Assembly: GCA_001464895.1 (NCBI GenBank)
Contig: LNEE01000050.1
Span: 37,036-101,035, forward strand
Direction: 5' to 3'
Length of the DNA: 64,000 bases
Source of the DNA: Betaproteobacteria bacterium Ga0077532
Lineage (GTDB): Bacteria > Pseudomonadota > Gammaproteobacteria > Burkholderiales > Ga0077523
Below, piece after piece: positions 1 to 8,103 of this stretch (positions are counted from its first letter, which is position 1; each line of letters starts with the position of its first letter). The notes beneath the pieces are model-generated. The model saw nothing but the letters and a program-made list of their open reading frames with translations, made no database searches and was not told the origin of the DNA. The translations under genes and the position numbers were made by a program.

Positions 1-668
1 CGCTGATCTTCCGGCCATAGCGTGCGTGCGACGAAACGCCGGGTCCCGTCGGGCGCCTGCCCGGACTCGCCGCGAAGGCGCAACGGCCGGCCCGCGAAAT
101 GGCGCGTCGTGGAGACGTCGTAGTAGGCCTGGTTCGTGGGGATGCGCGGGACTGTGCCGAATGCGGCGCCGGTGCCGTCGACGAAGGTGAGCGACGTGCC
201 GTCTGCGGAAAGTCGCGCGCCGGTCGCGATGTGCGGGGCGCCGACCCATAGCAGGAAGGGAGGGCCTGCGAAATCGGCATCCGCAGTGCGGATCCAGCGG
301 CCGATGTCCTCGCGGACGCCGTCGTGCGAGGGACGGGTCACGGGCGGTGCGCCGGTCGTTGGAACGGCGATGGTCTCGTCGCGGAAGTAGAAGAGCGCCT
401 GCGGCGCGACGGCGCAGTCCGAGCAACGTCTGTCGGCCAGCCGGAAGGCGCCGACCTCGTGCAGGCCGAGATGGCCCTCCGAGAGCGCCTCTCGTATCGG
501 GGGGGATCCGATGGCCGTGGCTTCCTGGGAAAGGCAGCCGAGCACCAGGATCAGAAACAGGACGGCAGAGAGGAACGGTGGCCGGGTCGGCCGGAAAGTG
601 CGGGTGGCACCGCTGAAAACTGCGGCGCGTCCTGGCGCCGGTGTCGTGCGTGGATGCGCAACGGGCAT
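1..668 (-). CDS. Hypothetical secreted protein, C-terminus beyond window
   Basis: An open frame runs from an ATG at 668 off the left edge, giving at least 222 residues without a stop. A GGAGGAA ribosome-binding site lies just upstream. The N-terminus has a long basic region followed by a hydrophobic segment ending LILVLGCLSQ at about residues 39-48, which could be a lipobox (VLGC) or an ordinary signal sequence. The mature part contains a CSDC motif (about residues 82-85) followed by a Phe/Tyr-rich stretch. I do not recognise the family. The CxxC could bind metal or form a disulfide, but that is inference. The gene runs in the same direction as yceI, behind a strong terminator. Confidence 0.6.
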   Translation of the reverse strand, partial: MPVAHPRTTPAPGRAAVFSGATRTFRPTRPPFLSAVLFLILVLGCLSQEATAIGSPPIREALSEGHLGLHEVGAFRLADRRCSDCAVAPQALFYFRDETIAVPTTGAPPVTRPSHDGVREDIGRWIRTADADFAGPPFLLWVGAPHIATGARLSADGTSLTFVDGTGAAFGTVPRIPTNQAYYDVSTTRHFAGRPLRLRGESGQAPDGTRRFVARTLWPEDQ

Positions 669-752
669 CGTGTTTCCTCCGGGGTGGTGGTGACACCACA
701 TCTCGGCGGCGAGACTACCGCGGCGCCCCGTGCGCGGGAAGACCATGAAAAA

Positions 753-784
753 GGGGCGGTTGCGACCCGGGTCGCAACCGCCCC
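753..784 (-). terminator. Terminator after yceI (32-nt perfect palindrome)
   Basis: Two perfectly complementary 16-nt arms meet at a CCC/GGG centre. On the minus strand the hairpin is followed by five T (748-752), the form of a rho-independent terminator. It lies 24 nt past the yceI stop and separates yceI from the partial gene at the window edge. Confidence 0.85.
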
Positions 785-808
785 GCATCGGCGGAACCGC
801 GTTGCCGG

Positions 809-1420
809 TTACTTCTTCTGACGCATCTCCGATTCGATCGCGATGTCGATCGTGTCGGATGTCAGCGGCGCATAGAGGCCAAGGTCGAAGTCGGTGCGGC
901 GGATGCGCGTCCGGGCGGACCAGCCGAGGTAGTTCGCGCCGGCCAGGGCCTTCACGAAACCGGCGAGCGGGTGGTCGCCCGAGTAGTTCAGGGTGCTGTC
1001 GAGCACGACGGGCATGGTCTTGCCCTTGATCGTGAGGTTGCCGGTGATCTGGTACGTGTTCTTGCCGGTCTTGCGGACGTCCGTGCTCACGAACGTGGCC
1101 TTCGGAAACTTGGCGACGTTGAAGAAATCTTCGCCCTTGAAGTGGTCGTCGAGCGCCTTCCAGTCCGACGCGACGCTGGCCGGATCGATGGTCACGCTCA
1201 CCTTGCTGTTCTCGGCCTTCTCGGCGTCGAACACGATGTCGCCGTCGAAGCTCAGGAAGCGCGCCGACTGGTTCGACATGCCCACATGGTTCCAGGTGAA
1301 GACGATGCGGCTGTGGCTCTTGTCGAACGTGTAGGCGTCCGCGGCGAAGGCGCTGGAGAACGTGGTCGATGCGGCGAGGGCGAGCATCGCGATGGATGCT
1401 CCGAGGATGCGACGGATCAT
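809..1420 (-). CDS. YceI-family periplasmic lipid-binding-type protein
   Basis: The product is 203 aa with a signal peptide (about residues 1-26, cleavage near SAFA-AD) and a YceI/lipocalin-like beta-barrel domain. Visible family features are the opening YTFDKSHSRIVFTWNHVG, the central DHFKGEDFFNVAKFPKATF and the later GNLTIKGKTMPVVLD. YceI proteins bind isoprenoid-type lipids in the periplasm; the ligand here is unknown. I chose the ATG at 1420 because it has a GGAG site about 8 nt upstream and starts directly with the signal peptide; the frame extends to 1627 but that part reads into the divergent gene. It is divergent from a LysR gene that probably controls it. Confidence 0.9.
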   Translation of the reverse strand: MIRRILGASIAMLALAASTTFSSAFAADAYTFDKSHSRIVFTWNHVGMSNQSARFLSFDGDIVFDAEKAENSKVSVTIDPASVASDWKALDDHFKGEDFFNVAKFPKATFVSTDVRKTGKNTYQITGNLTIKGKTMPVVLDSTLNYSGDHPLAGFVKALAGANYLGWSARTRIRRTDFDLGLYAPLTSDTIDIAIESEMRQKK

Positions 1421-1459
1421 GGATGTCTCCGGAGTGGGGTAAGGACCACCGATTCTAGG

Positions 1460-1508
1460 CTTGCATCGTTGCAGGCGGAACATGCAAGATCGAGAAACAA
1501 ACTTGCAT
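1460..1508. promoter_or_regulatory. Candidate LysR operator region between yceI and lysR
   Basis: The heptamer CTTGCAT occurs at 1460-1466 and 1502-1508, with its exact reverse complement ATGCAAG at 1482-1488. The three half-sites form two overlapping inverted repeats spaced about two helical turns apart, as expected for LysR-type tetramer sites between divergent genes. The role is inferred from position and symmetry. Confidence 0.5.
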
Positions 1509-1571
1509 GAGTGCACGGCGGACGCGACTCGCGAAGTGCACGTTCGCCACGCCTGCCCATCGGACTCCCGC

Positions 1572-2492
1572 ATGCTCGAATCCCGTGACCTGCAACTCGT
1601 GGCCGCACTGGTGCGGGGGCGGTCCATGCGAAAGGCGGCCGACCAGCTCGCCGTGCATCAGTCGACCGTCTTCCGGCGGCTCGAGCAGCTCGAGAGCGAT
1701 CTGGGTGTCCGGCTGTTCGAGCGCCTGCGCGACGGCTACCTGCCGACGCCCGCAGGCGAGGAACTCTTCGCGCTCGCCCGCCGCACCGAGGACGAACTCC
1801 TGCAGATGGAGAGCCGCCTCCAGGGGCGCGACATGCGGCCGTCGGGCCTCGTCCGTGTGACGACGACGGACACCGTGCTCGCTGCGGTGCTGGGCCCCGT
1901 CCTCGCAAGCTTCCGTGCGCATCACCCCGAGGTGGAGCTCGAGATCGCCGTGTCGAACCAGCCCTTCGATCTCATGCGCCGCGACGCCGATGTGGCCGTC
2001 CGGCCGACGTCGACACCGCCCGAAAATGTCGTCGGCCGCCGCCTCGCGCCGCTGGGGTTCGCCGGCTATGCGGCGGTGGGTACGGCGCCCGATGTGGCGC
2101 GCGGTTCCGCCTGGATCGGGTTCGATGCGAGCCTCGCGCACATCGGCCCCGCCCAATGGCTCGCGCAGCTGCCGGAGGGGCCACCGGCGGTGCGCGTGAA
2201 CAGCCTTCTCGGCGCCTACCAGCTCGCCCGGGCTGGCCTCGGGTGTGCGCTGATTCCCACCTACCTCGGGGACGGCGATCCCGGCCTGTTCCGCGCGGCG
2301 GGCCCGTTTCCGGAGATGGCGTCGGCCATCTGGCTCCTGACGCATCCCGACCTGCGTCGGGTGGCGCGGGTGAAGGTCTTCATGGATTTCGTGGCGGCGG
2401 CCCTGCAAGCGGAAGCCCCGGGCCGCGCGGCGAGCCATGCCACCGGTGCGGCGGGGCCGGCAAGCCGACGTCCCCGCCGCAAGACCGGCTGA
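1572..2492 (+). CDS. LysR-family transcriptional regulator
   Basis: The 306-aa product has an N-terminal winged HTH (about residues 1-62; motif SMRKAADQLAVHQSTVFRRL, then LESDLGVRLFER) and a periplasmic-binding-like effector domain from about residue 90 to 290. The start at ATG 1572 (MLESRDLQLV) matches where the family HTH normally begins; in-frame codons back to 1461 read through the divergent promoter and are unlikely to be translated. By position it is likely to regulate yceI, and perhaps itself through the CTTGCAT half-sites. The inducer is unknown. Confidence 0.9.
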   Translation: MLESRDLQLVAALVRGRSMRKAADQLAVHQSTVFRRLEQLESDLGVRLFERLRDGYLPTPAGEELFALARRTEDELLQMESRLQGRDMRPSGLVRVTTTDTVLAAVLGPVLASFRAHHPEVELEIAVSNQPFDLMRRDADVAVRPTSTPPENVVGRRLAPLGFAGYAAVGTAPDVARGSAWIGFDASLAHIGPAQWLAQLPEGPPAVRVNSLLGAYQLARAGLGCALIPTYLGDGDPGLFRAAGPFPEMASAIWLLTHPDLRRVARVKVFMDFVAAALQAEAPGRAASHATGAAGPASRRPRRKTG

Positions 2493-2631
2493 TCTGCCGC
2501 AGCTCCGAGCAACTTTTTCCGGCGCCCGGGTTGCAGCGTCCGACGGCTGCCCCTATGTTCGCTCCTCAGGACCAGCGGGCGGCGCGTCGCGCTTGCCCCG
2601 GTCCATCGATTCCTCAGCCAGGAGCCCTCGC

Positions 2632-3018
2632 ATGGCCACCGTGAACCTCACCCGGGAGAACTTTGAGTCCGTCGTCACCGGGAACGACATCGTCGTAGTC
2701 GACTTCTGGGCACCCTGGTGCGGACCCTGCCGACAGTTCGCTCCGACCTTCGAGAAGGCCTCCGAGAAGCACGAGGGGGTCGTGTTCGCCAAGGTGAACA
2801 CCGAGGACGAGCCCGAGATCGCGCAGCAGTTCTCGATCCGGGCGATCCCGACGCTCATGGTGTTCCGCGAGAAAGTCATCCTGTACTCCGAGGCCGGTGC
2901 TATGTCCGGAGGGCAGTTCGACAGCCTGGTCGAGCAGGTGAAGGGGCTCGACATGGAAAAGGTGCACGCCGACATCGCCGCCGAGGCCAAGGCCGAGGCA
3001 GGCGGCGCGTCCGCCTGA
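2632..3018 (+). CDS. Thioredoxin with C-terminal extension
   Basis: A 128-aa cytoplasmic thioredoxin. The redox motif WCGPC is at residues 29-33 (Cys30, Cys33) and the cis-proline segment reads RAIPTLMVF. An AGGAG site 7 nt upstream fixes the ATG at 2632. The core of about 108 residues is followed by an extra tail (GLDMEKVHADIAAEAKAEA) not found in typical TrxA. The next gene, 6 nt downstream, encodes a related protein whose tail begins SLDMDAVRTEM, so the two probably arose by duplication and may act together. Role: general thiol-disulfide reduction; specific partners are unknown. Confidence 0.92.
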   Translation: MATVNLTRENFESVVTGNDIVVVDFWAPWCGPCRQFAPTFEKASEKHEGVVFAKVNTEDEPEIAQQFSIRAIPTLMVFREKVILYSEAGAMSGGQFDSLVEQVKGLDMEKVHADIAAEAKAEAGGASA

Positions 3019-3024
3019 CGCCCG

Positions 3025-3447
3025 ATGGAAGCGATCCGCCGCCGCGCCGACCTCGACCGCCTCGTGGCGGCGGGCGGGTCGCTCGTGGTGTCCGTTGTGG
3101 AGGGGGCCGACAGCGCCACGATGGCGTTCACGGGCAACGTCAAGGCAGTGAGCGGGCGCTTACAGCATGTGACCGTCGCCGTCATCGACCGCCTCGAGAC
3201 GCCGGATCTCGCAGCCCTGTTCGGGATCACGCAGGTCCCCGCACTGGTGGTGTTCCGGGCGGGCGTGGGCCTTTTCGCCGGTCCGGCGCCTAGTACGGAA
3301 GCCCTGCTCGAAGCGCTGCTGCGGCGCGCCATGTCGCTCGACATGGATGCCGTCCGGACCGAGATGTCGCGTGAGCGTGCCGAGATAGAAGGCACGATGG
3401 CGCACCGCGCCTGCCCGACCAGCCAGCGGGTACCTCCCTCCACGTGA
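3025..3447 (+). CDS. Thioredoxin-fold protein lacking the CxxC motif
   Basis: A 140-aa protein that aligns by eye with the preceding thioredoxin: LAALFGITQVPALVVFRAGV matches the cis-Pro strand, and SLDMDAVRTEM matches the tail GLDMEKVHADI. Where the thioredoxin has FWAPWCGPC this protein has VEGADSATMAF, and its only cysteine is near the C-terminus, so it cannot use the usual dithiol chemistry. It sits 6 nt after the trx stop with no strong ribosome-binding site of its own, so it is probably translationally coupled. A partner or regulator of the thioredoxin, or a chaperone-like role, is possible; function is not established. Confidence 0.75.
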   Translation: MEAIRRRADLDRLVAAGGSLVVSVVEGADSATMAFTGNVKAVSGRLQHVTVAVIDRLETPDLAALFGITQVPALVVFRAGVGLFAGPAPSTEALLEALLRRAMSLDMDAVRTEMSRERAEIEGTMAHRACPTSQRVPPST

Positions 3448-3585
3448 CCGCCGCGCCACCTGCCATTCGCGGTCCGGTCGGAAATCACGCTGCCGCATGA
3501 GGGGCAACCGCCCGCCGATCAGCGAGCGTGGTCCGAAATTCCAAATGACCGGCGGAAGGAACAGATTTATCATGTGTTCCGATAA

Positions 3586-3601
3586 CTGACCCGCCAGTCA
3601 G
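3586..3601. promoter_or_regulatory. Candidate TetR-type operator
   Basis: CTGAC-N6-GTCAG is a perfect inverted repeat about 150 bp upstream of the efflux adaptor gene. Short palindromes of this form often bind TetR/AcrR repressors of RND pumps. No tetR gene is adjacent, so the assignment rests on position alone. Confidence 0.3.
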
Positions 3602-3667
3602 CTAGCGACACACCGGCGCCGGGTTTCGAGCGCCGGACCCGGGGTCGCACGGCGGGTCACCGGGCCT

Positions 3668-3708
3668 GAGGGGGAGACTCCGAGGGGGAGACTCCGAGAT
3701 GGAGACTG
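3668..3708. repeat. 14-bp tandem repeat, about three copies
   Basis: GAGGGGGAGACTCC at 3668-3681 is repeated exactly at 3682-3695 and followed by a partial third copy (GAGATGGAGACTG). It lies 44-84 bp before the efflux adaptor start, so it falls in the leader or promoter of that operon. Confidence 0.8.
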
Positions 3709-3751
3709 ACGGCCCGGGTTCCATCAAATCCCGATTCGCCCGAGGTCCGCC

Positions 3752-4918
3752 TTGAACAGTCCGCGCATTCCATTGGTCGCTCTGGCCATTTTTGTTTCGC
3801 TCGCCGCCGGGTGCGGTTCGAAGTCCGAGAGCGAGGCGCCCGCCGCGGGCGGCAAGCCGGCCGATGCCAAAGCTGCCGGGGGCGGTGCCCCCCCCAGTGG
3901 CGGTGCTCCCGGCGGCGGCAAGCCGATGGGGTTGCCGGTGAAGGCGGTGCAGGTGTCGATGGGCGAGATTCTCCAGGAAGTGACGGCCGTGGGTTCGCTC
4001 ATCGCCGACGAGAGCGTCATGATCCGGCCGGAGATCGACGGTCGCCTCGTCGGCATCCACTTCGAGGAAGGCCAGACGATCGCGAAGGGCGCGAAGCTCG
4101 TCACGCTCGATCCCGCAGAACTCCAGGCGCAACTCGCCCAGGCCCAGGCGCAGGCCCGCACAGAACTCCAGCGCTACGAGCGCGCCAAGGAACTCCTGGC
4201 GCAGCAGTTCGTTTCGCGCGAGGCCGTCGATCTCGCCAAGAACAACCTCGACCGCGCTGAAGCCCTGCGGCGGGAAGCGGAGGCCCGGCTGAGCAAGACG
4301 GAGATCCGCGCGCCGTTCTCCGGCACGGTGGGCCTGCGGTCCGTGAGTCCCGGTGCCTACGTCAAGAAGGGCGACGACATCGCGCGGCTCGAGAATCTCG
4401 GCGCCATCAAGGTCGACTTCCGGGTGCCCGAGGGTTACGTGTCGAAGCTGCACGCCGGCCAGGAGATCGCCGTACGTCTCGACGCCTTCCCCGGCGAGGC
4501 CTTCACCGGCCGCATCTTCGCCGTGGAACCGGTGGTCGACGAACGCACCCGCACCGTCGTCCTCCGGGGTCGCATCCGCAACGACGGCATGAGGCTGAAG
4601 CCCGGCATGTTCGTGCGCGTGGTCCTCGTCACCGACAAGCGGCAGAACGCCATCACCGTCCCGGAGCAGGCGATCTGGCCCATCGGGCAGGAGAACTTCG
4701 TCTACCGGGTGCAGGACGGCAAGGCCATCCAGACCAAGATTGCGATCACGAGCCGTCGCCCTGGCAGCGTCGAGATCGGTACCGGGCTCTCGGCCGGCGA
4801 CATCGTCGTGACCGAAGGCCAGATGAAGCTGAAGGATGGCGCGCCGGTCATGGTCCTGCCCTCCGCACCGCCCGCGCCTTCGGCCGCCGCCGACGCGCCG
4901 CAGAAGCAAGGGAGCTGA
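3752..4918 (+). CDS. RND efflux periplasmic adaptor (MFP) lipoprotein
   Basis: The 388-aa product links an inner-membrane RND pump to an outer-membrane TolC channel. It begins with a lipoprotein signal (VSLAAGCGSKSE, lipobox LAAGC, Cys at residue 21), then a Gly/Pro/Ala-rich linker to about residue 65, a lipoyl/barrel-sandwich domain with a coiled-coil hairpin (about 100-190, AQLAQAQAQARTELQRYERA), and beta-barrel and membrane-proximal domains. The start is TTG at 3752; no better in-frame start precedes the signal sequence. The pump gene begins 1 nt after its stop, so the two form an operon. No outer-membrane gene follows; the TolC-like gene at 52140-53480 is a candidate partner. Confidence 0.92.
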   Translation: MNSPRIPLVALAIFVSLAAGCGSKSESEAPAAGGKPADAKAAGGGAPPSGGAPGGGKPMGLPVKAVQVSMGEILQEVTAVGSLIADESVMIRPEIDGRLVGIHFEEGQTIAKGAKLVTLDPAELQAQLAQAQAQARTELQRYERAKELLAQQFVSREAVDLAKNNLDRAEALRREAEARLSKTEIRAPFSGTVGLRSVSPGAYVKKGDDIARLENLGAIKVDFRVPEGYVSKLHAGQEIAVRLDAFPGEAFTGRIFAVEPVVDERTRTVVLRGRIRNDGMRLKPGMFVRVVLVTDKRQNAITVPEQAIWPIGQENFVYRVQDGKAIQTKIAITSRRPGSVEIGTGLSAGDIVVTEGQMKLKDGAPVMVLPSAPPAPSAAADAPQKQGS

Positions 4919-4919
4919 C

Positions 4920-7900
4920 ATGGTCCTTTCAGATCTTTCCGTCCGCCGTCCCGTCCTCGCGACGGTGATGAGCCTGTTGATCGTCCTGCTCGGATTCATC
5001 AGCTTCGGTCGACTGGCCGTCCGCGAGTATCCGAAGATCGACCCGCCGACGGTCTCGGTGCGCACTGTGTACAAGGGCGCCACGGCGCAGGTGGTCGAAA
5101 GCGTCATCACGACGCCCATCGAGGACGCGCTCTCGGGCATCGAGGGCATCAAGACGATCAAGTCGCAGAGCCGCGAGGAAGTGAGCCAGATCACGGTCAC
5201 GTTCGTCACGGATCGCGATGTGGAAGCCGCGGCCAACGACGTCCGCGACCGCGTGGCGCGCGTGAAGTCACAGCTGCCGCGCACGGCGCTCGACCCCGTG
5301 GTGAGCAAGATCGAGGCGGACGCCTGGCCGATCATGTGGATCGCGCTCATGAGCGATCGCCACACCCCGATGGAGCTGACCGACTACGCGGACCGCTACC
5401 TGACCGACCCGCTGAAGGCCCTGCCCGGCGTCGCCACGGTGGTCATCGGCGGTGAGCGCAAGTATTCGATGCGCGTGTGGCTCGACCGGGAACGTCTCGC
5501 AGCCCAGGGGCTCACGGCCCAGGACGTCGAAGCGGCGCTGCTGCGCCAGAACCTCGACTCCGCGGGCGGCCGCATCGAAAGCAATGCGCGCGAGTTCACG
5601 GTGCTCGCCGAGACGACGCTGAAGAATCCCGAGCAGTTCAACGAGATGATCATCCGCGAGCTGGGTGGCTATCCGATCCGCCTGCGCGACGTGGGCTATG
5701 CCGCACCGGGGCCGTACGAGAACCGGAAGGTGGTGCGAATCAGCGGTCAGGAGGCTCTGGGTCTCGGCGTCGTCAAGCAGTCGGTGGGCAACACCCTAGA
5801 GATCGCGCGAGCCGTGAAGGGCGCCCTGCCGCGGTTGAGTCAGTCGCTGCCCGAGGGCATGTCGATGAAGGTCGCGGTCGACACCTCGCAGTTCATCGAA
5901 GCTTCCATCGACTCCGTGTACACGGTGCTCGTCGAGGCGCTCGTGCTCGTGGTGCTGGTCATCTTCATCTTCCTGCGCAGCGTGCGGGCGACGTTGATCC
6001 CTGCGGTGACCATCCCCGTATCGCTGATCGGCGCATTCTTCTTCCTCTACGTGCTCGGCTTCTCGATCAACGTCCTGTCGCTGCTCGGGATCGTGCTGGC
6101 CGTCGGTCTCGTCGTCGACGACGCGATCGTGATGCTGGAGAACATCCACCGCCACATCGAGGACGGAATGTCGCCCTACAAGGCGGCATTGCTGGGTTCC
6201 AAGGAGATCGGTTTCGCGGTCATCGCGATGACGATCACGCTGGCTGCCGTGTTCACGCCGCTGGTGTTCATGACCGGGCGCACGGGCCAGCTCTTCATCG
6301 AGTTCGCATTGACCGTGGTGGCTGCGGTGATCGTGTCGGGTTTCGTCGCCCTGACGCTGACGCCCATGATGTGTTCCAAGGTGCTGAAGGCACACACCAC
6401 CCACGGGGCGGTCTACCGCATGACCGAGCGGTTCTTCGAAGGCATGAACAACGGCTACAGTCGCATCCTTGCGGCGACGCTGCGGGCCCGCTGGGTCGTG
6501 GCACTCCTCTTCGCCGCGTCCATCGTCGCGCTCGGCTGGTTGTACACGCAGATGAAGCAGGAGCTCTCGCCGGTCGAGGACCGCGGGACGTTCATGGCAT
6601 TCGCCATTGCTCCCGAAGGGGCGACGATGGCGTACACGGACGGCTACATGCGTACCGTGGGTCAGATGATCGCCAAGATCCCCTCCGTCGAGACGGTGTT
6701 CGAAGTCGTGGCACCTGGTCTGGAGCGCCCCAATCCGGTGAACATCGGGATCGCCTTCGCGGTGCTGAAGCACTGGGACGAGCGTCCCGGCGTGAGCCAG
6801 CTCGCGATCACGAAGGAGCTGACGCCGAAGCTCTTCGGCGGCCTGCCCGGGGTGCTGTCGTTCGCGAAGGACCCGCTGTCGCTCGGCGCCAACTTCCTCG
6901 CGAAGGACTTCGACTACGTCATCTACGGGAACAGCTACGAGGAGCTGCAGGTCAAGGTCAGCAAGATGATGGGCGAGCTGTCCAAGTACAAGGGCATCAA
7001 CGGTCTCGACACCGACCTGAAGCTGAACAAGCCGCAATTGAAGGTCGACATCGATCGCGACAAGGCGTCCGCGCTGGGCGTTTCGATGGAGGCCATCGGG
7101 CACACGCTGGAAACCCTGATGGGCGGTCGAGACGTCACGCGCTACAAGCGCGAGGGCAAGCAGTACGACGTCGTGGTGCAGGTGGAGGACGACAAGCGTC
7201 GGCAGCCGTCCGACCTCACGTCGATCTACGTGCGCGCCACGAGCGGTGAACTGGTCCAGCTCGACAACCTCGTCACCATCCGCGAGACGGTGGCCCCGAA
7301 GGAACTGAACCACTTCAACAAGCTCCGCGCCGCCATCATCAACGGCAACGTCGCGCCCGGTTACAGCCTGGGCGATGTCCTCACCCACATCGACACCGTG
7401 GTGGCCGAGCAGCTGCCCAAGGCCACCGGTACCGACCTCGACGGCAACGCACGCGAATTCCGCGAGACCGGCGAGGAGGCGCTCAAGGTGCTCGTGCTCG
7501 CGCTGATCTTCATCTACCTCGTGCTCGCCGCGCAGTTCGAGAGCTTCGTGGGCCCCGCCGTCATCATGCTTACGGTGCCGCTCGCCTGGACCGGTGCGCT
7601 GTTCGTGATGTGGATCAACGCGAAGAACGGCAACGGCGGCGCGCTCAACATCTACAGCCAGATCGGTCTCGTGATGCTGGTCGGCCTCATCACGAAGAAC
7701 GGCATCCTGATCGTCGAGTTCGCTAACCAGCTCCGCGAGAAGGGCGTCGAGAAGTTCGAGGCCGTGCGCGAGGCGGCCACGCTGCGGTTGCGCCCCATCC
7801 TGATGACGAGCTTTGCGACGGTGCTCGGTGCGGTGCCGCTTGCCCTGTCGCACGGCGCCGGTGCCGAGGCGCGGGCGGCCATCGGTTGGGTGGTGGTGGG

Positions 7901-8036
7901 CGGCATGCTCGTGGGCACGCTGCTCACGCTGTTCATCGTCCCCGCCTTCTACACGGTGTTCGTGCGCAAGGTGCGTCGACACGACGAGGACGAAGGTCCG
8001 GTCGTCCTGCCGCCGCTGGGTGAACAGCTTCCCTGA
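4920..8036 (+). CDS. RND multidrug efflux pump, HAE1 type
   Basis: A 1038-aa inner-membrane proton-driven exporter of the AcrB/MexB/MdtC superfamily. The first transmembrane helix is at residues 10-32, followed by a large periplasmic porter loop, the helix block with GLVVDDAIVMLENIHRH (TM4 Asp-Asp pair used for proton relay), a second large loop and a second helix block near residue 860 onward. The length is normal for a complete pump. ATG at 4920 follows the adaptor stop directly with GGAG upstream. An 11-bp-stem terminator follows at 8061. Substrates cannot be read from sequence; the subfamily resembles the single-subunit MexF/MdtB-like pumps more than heavy-metal CusA types. Confidence 0.95.
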   Translation: MVLSDLSVRRPVLATVMSLLIVLLGFISFGRLAVREYPKIDPPTVSVRTVYKGATAQVVESVITTPIEDALSGIEGIKTIKSQSREEVSQITVTFVTDRDVEAAANDVRDRVARVKSQLPRTALDPVVSKIEADAWPIMWIALMSDRHTPMELTDYADRYLTDPLKALPGVATVVIGGERKYSMRVWLDRERLAAQGLTAQDVEAALLRQNLDSAGGRIESNAREFTVLAETTLKNPEQFNEMIIRELGGYPIRLRDVGYAAPGPYENRKVVRISGQEALGLGVVKQSVGNTLEIARAVKGALPRLSQSLPEGMSMKVAVDTSQFIEASIDSVYTVLVEALVLVVLVIFIFLRSVRATLIPAVTIPVSLIGAFFFLYVLGFSINVLSLLGIVLAVGLVVDDAIVMLENIHRHIEDGMSPYKAALLGSKEIGFAVIAMTITLAAVFTPLVFMTGRTGQLFIEFALTVVAAVIVSGFVALTLTPMMCSKVLKAHTTHGAVYRMTERFFEGMNNGYSRILAATLRARWVVALLFAASIVALGWLYTQMKQELSPVEDRGTFMAFAIAPEGATMAYTDGYMRTVGQMIAKIPSVETVFEVVAPGLERPNPVNIGIAFAVLKHWDERPGVSQLAITKELTPKLFGGLPGVLSFAKDPLSLGANFLAKDFDYVIYGNSYEELQVKVSKMMGELSKYKGINGLDTDLKLNKPQLKVDIDRDKASALGVSMEAIGHTLETLMGGRDVTRYKREGKQYDVVVQVEDDKRRQPSDLTSIYVRATSGELVQLDNLVTIRETVAPKELNHFNKLRAAIINGNVAPGYSLGDVLTHIDTVVAEQLPKATGTDLDGNAREFRETGEEALKVLVLALIFIYLVLAAQFESFVGPAVIMLTVPLAWTGALFVMWINAKNGNGGALNIYSQIGLVMLVGLITKNGILIVEFANQLREKGVEKFEAVREAATLRLRPILMTSFATVLGAVPLALSHGAGAEARAAIGWVVVGGMLVGTLLTLFIVPAFYTVFVRKVRRHDEDEGPVVLPPLGEQLP

Positions 8037-8060
8037 GTGAGCAGGCGCACGTATCGATGA

Positions 8061-8089
8061 TCGAAACCCGGCCCTGCGCCGGGTTTCGA
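8061..8089 (+). terminator. Rho-independent terminator of RND operon
   Basis: TCGAAACCCGG (8061-8071) and CCGGGTTTCGA (8079-8089) form a perfect 11-bp stem with a 7-nt loop, followed by CTTT. It lies 25 nt past the pump stop and immediately before the ribosome-binding site of the next gene. Confidence 0.8.
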
Positions 8090-8103
8090 CTTTGGGAGAC
8101 CCC

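Larger units (their letters stand above)
3448..3751. other. Intergenic region upstream of RND efflux operon
   Basis: This 304-bp stretch has no convincing gene. It contains a short palindrome (3586-3601) and a 14-bp tandem repeat (3668-3708), both listed separately, and a GC-rich inverted repeat around 3615-3655 that may terminate the thioredoxin pair. The efflux operon promoter must lie here; I could not place -35/-10 boxes with confidence. Confidence 0.5.

Noticed and set aside
1421..1627. N-terminal extension of yceI to 1627
   Set aside because: It would cover the divergent lysR start and precedes a complete signal peptide; the ATG at 1420 has a good ribosome-binding site.
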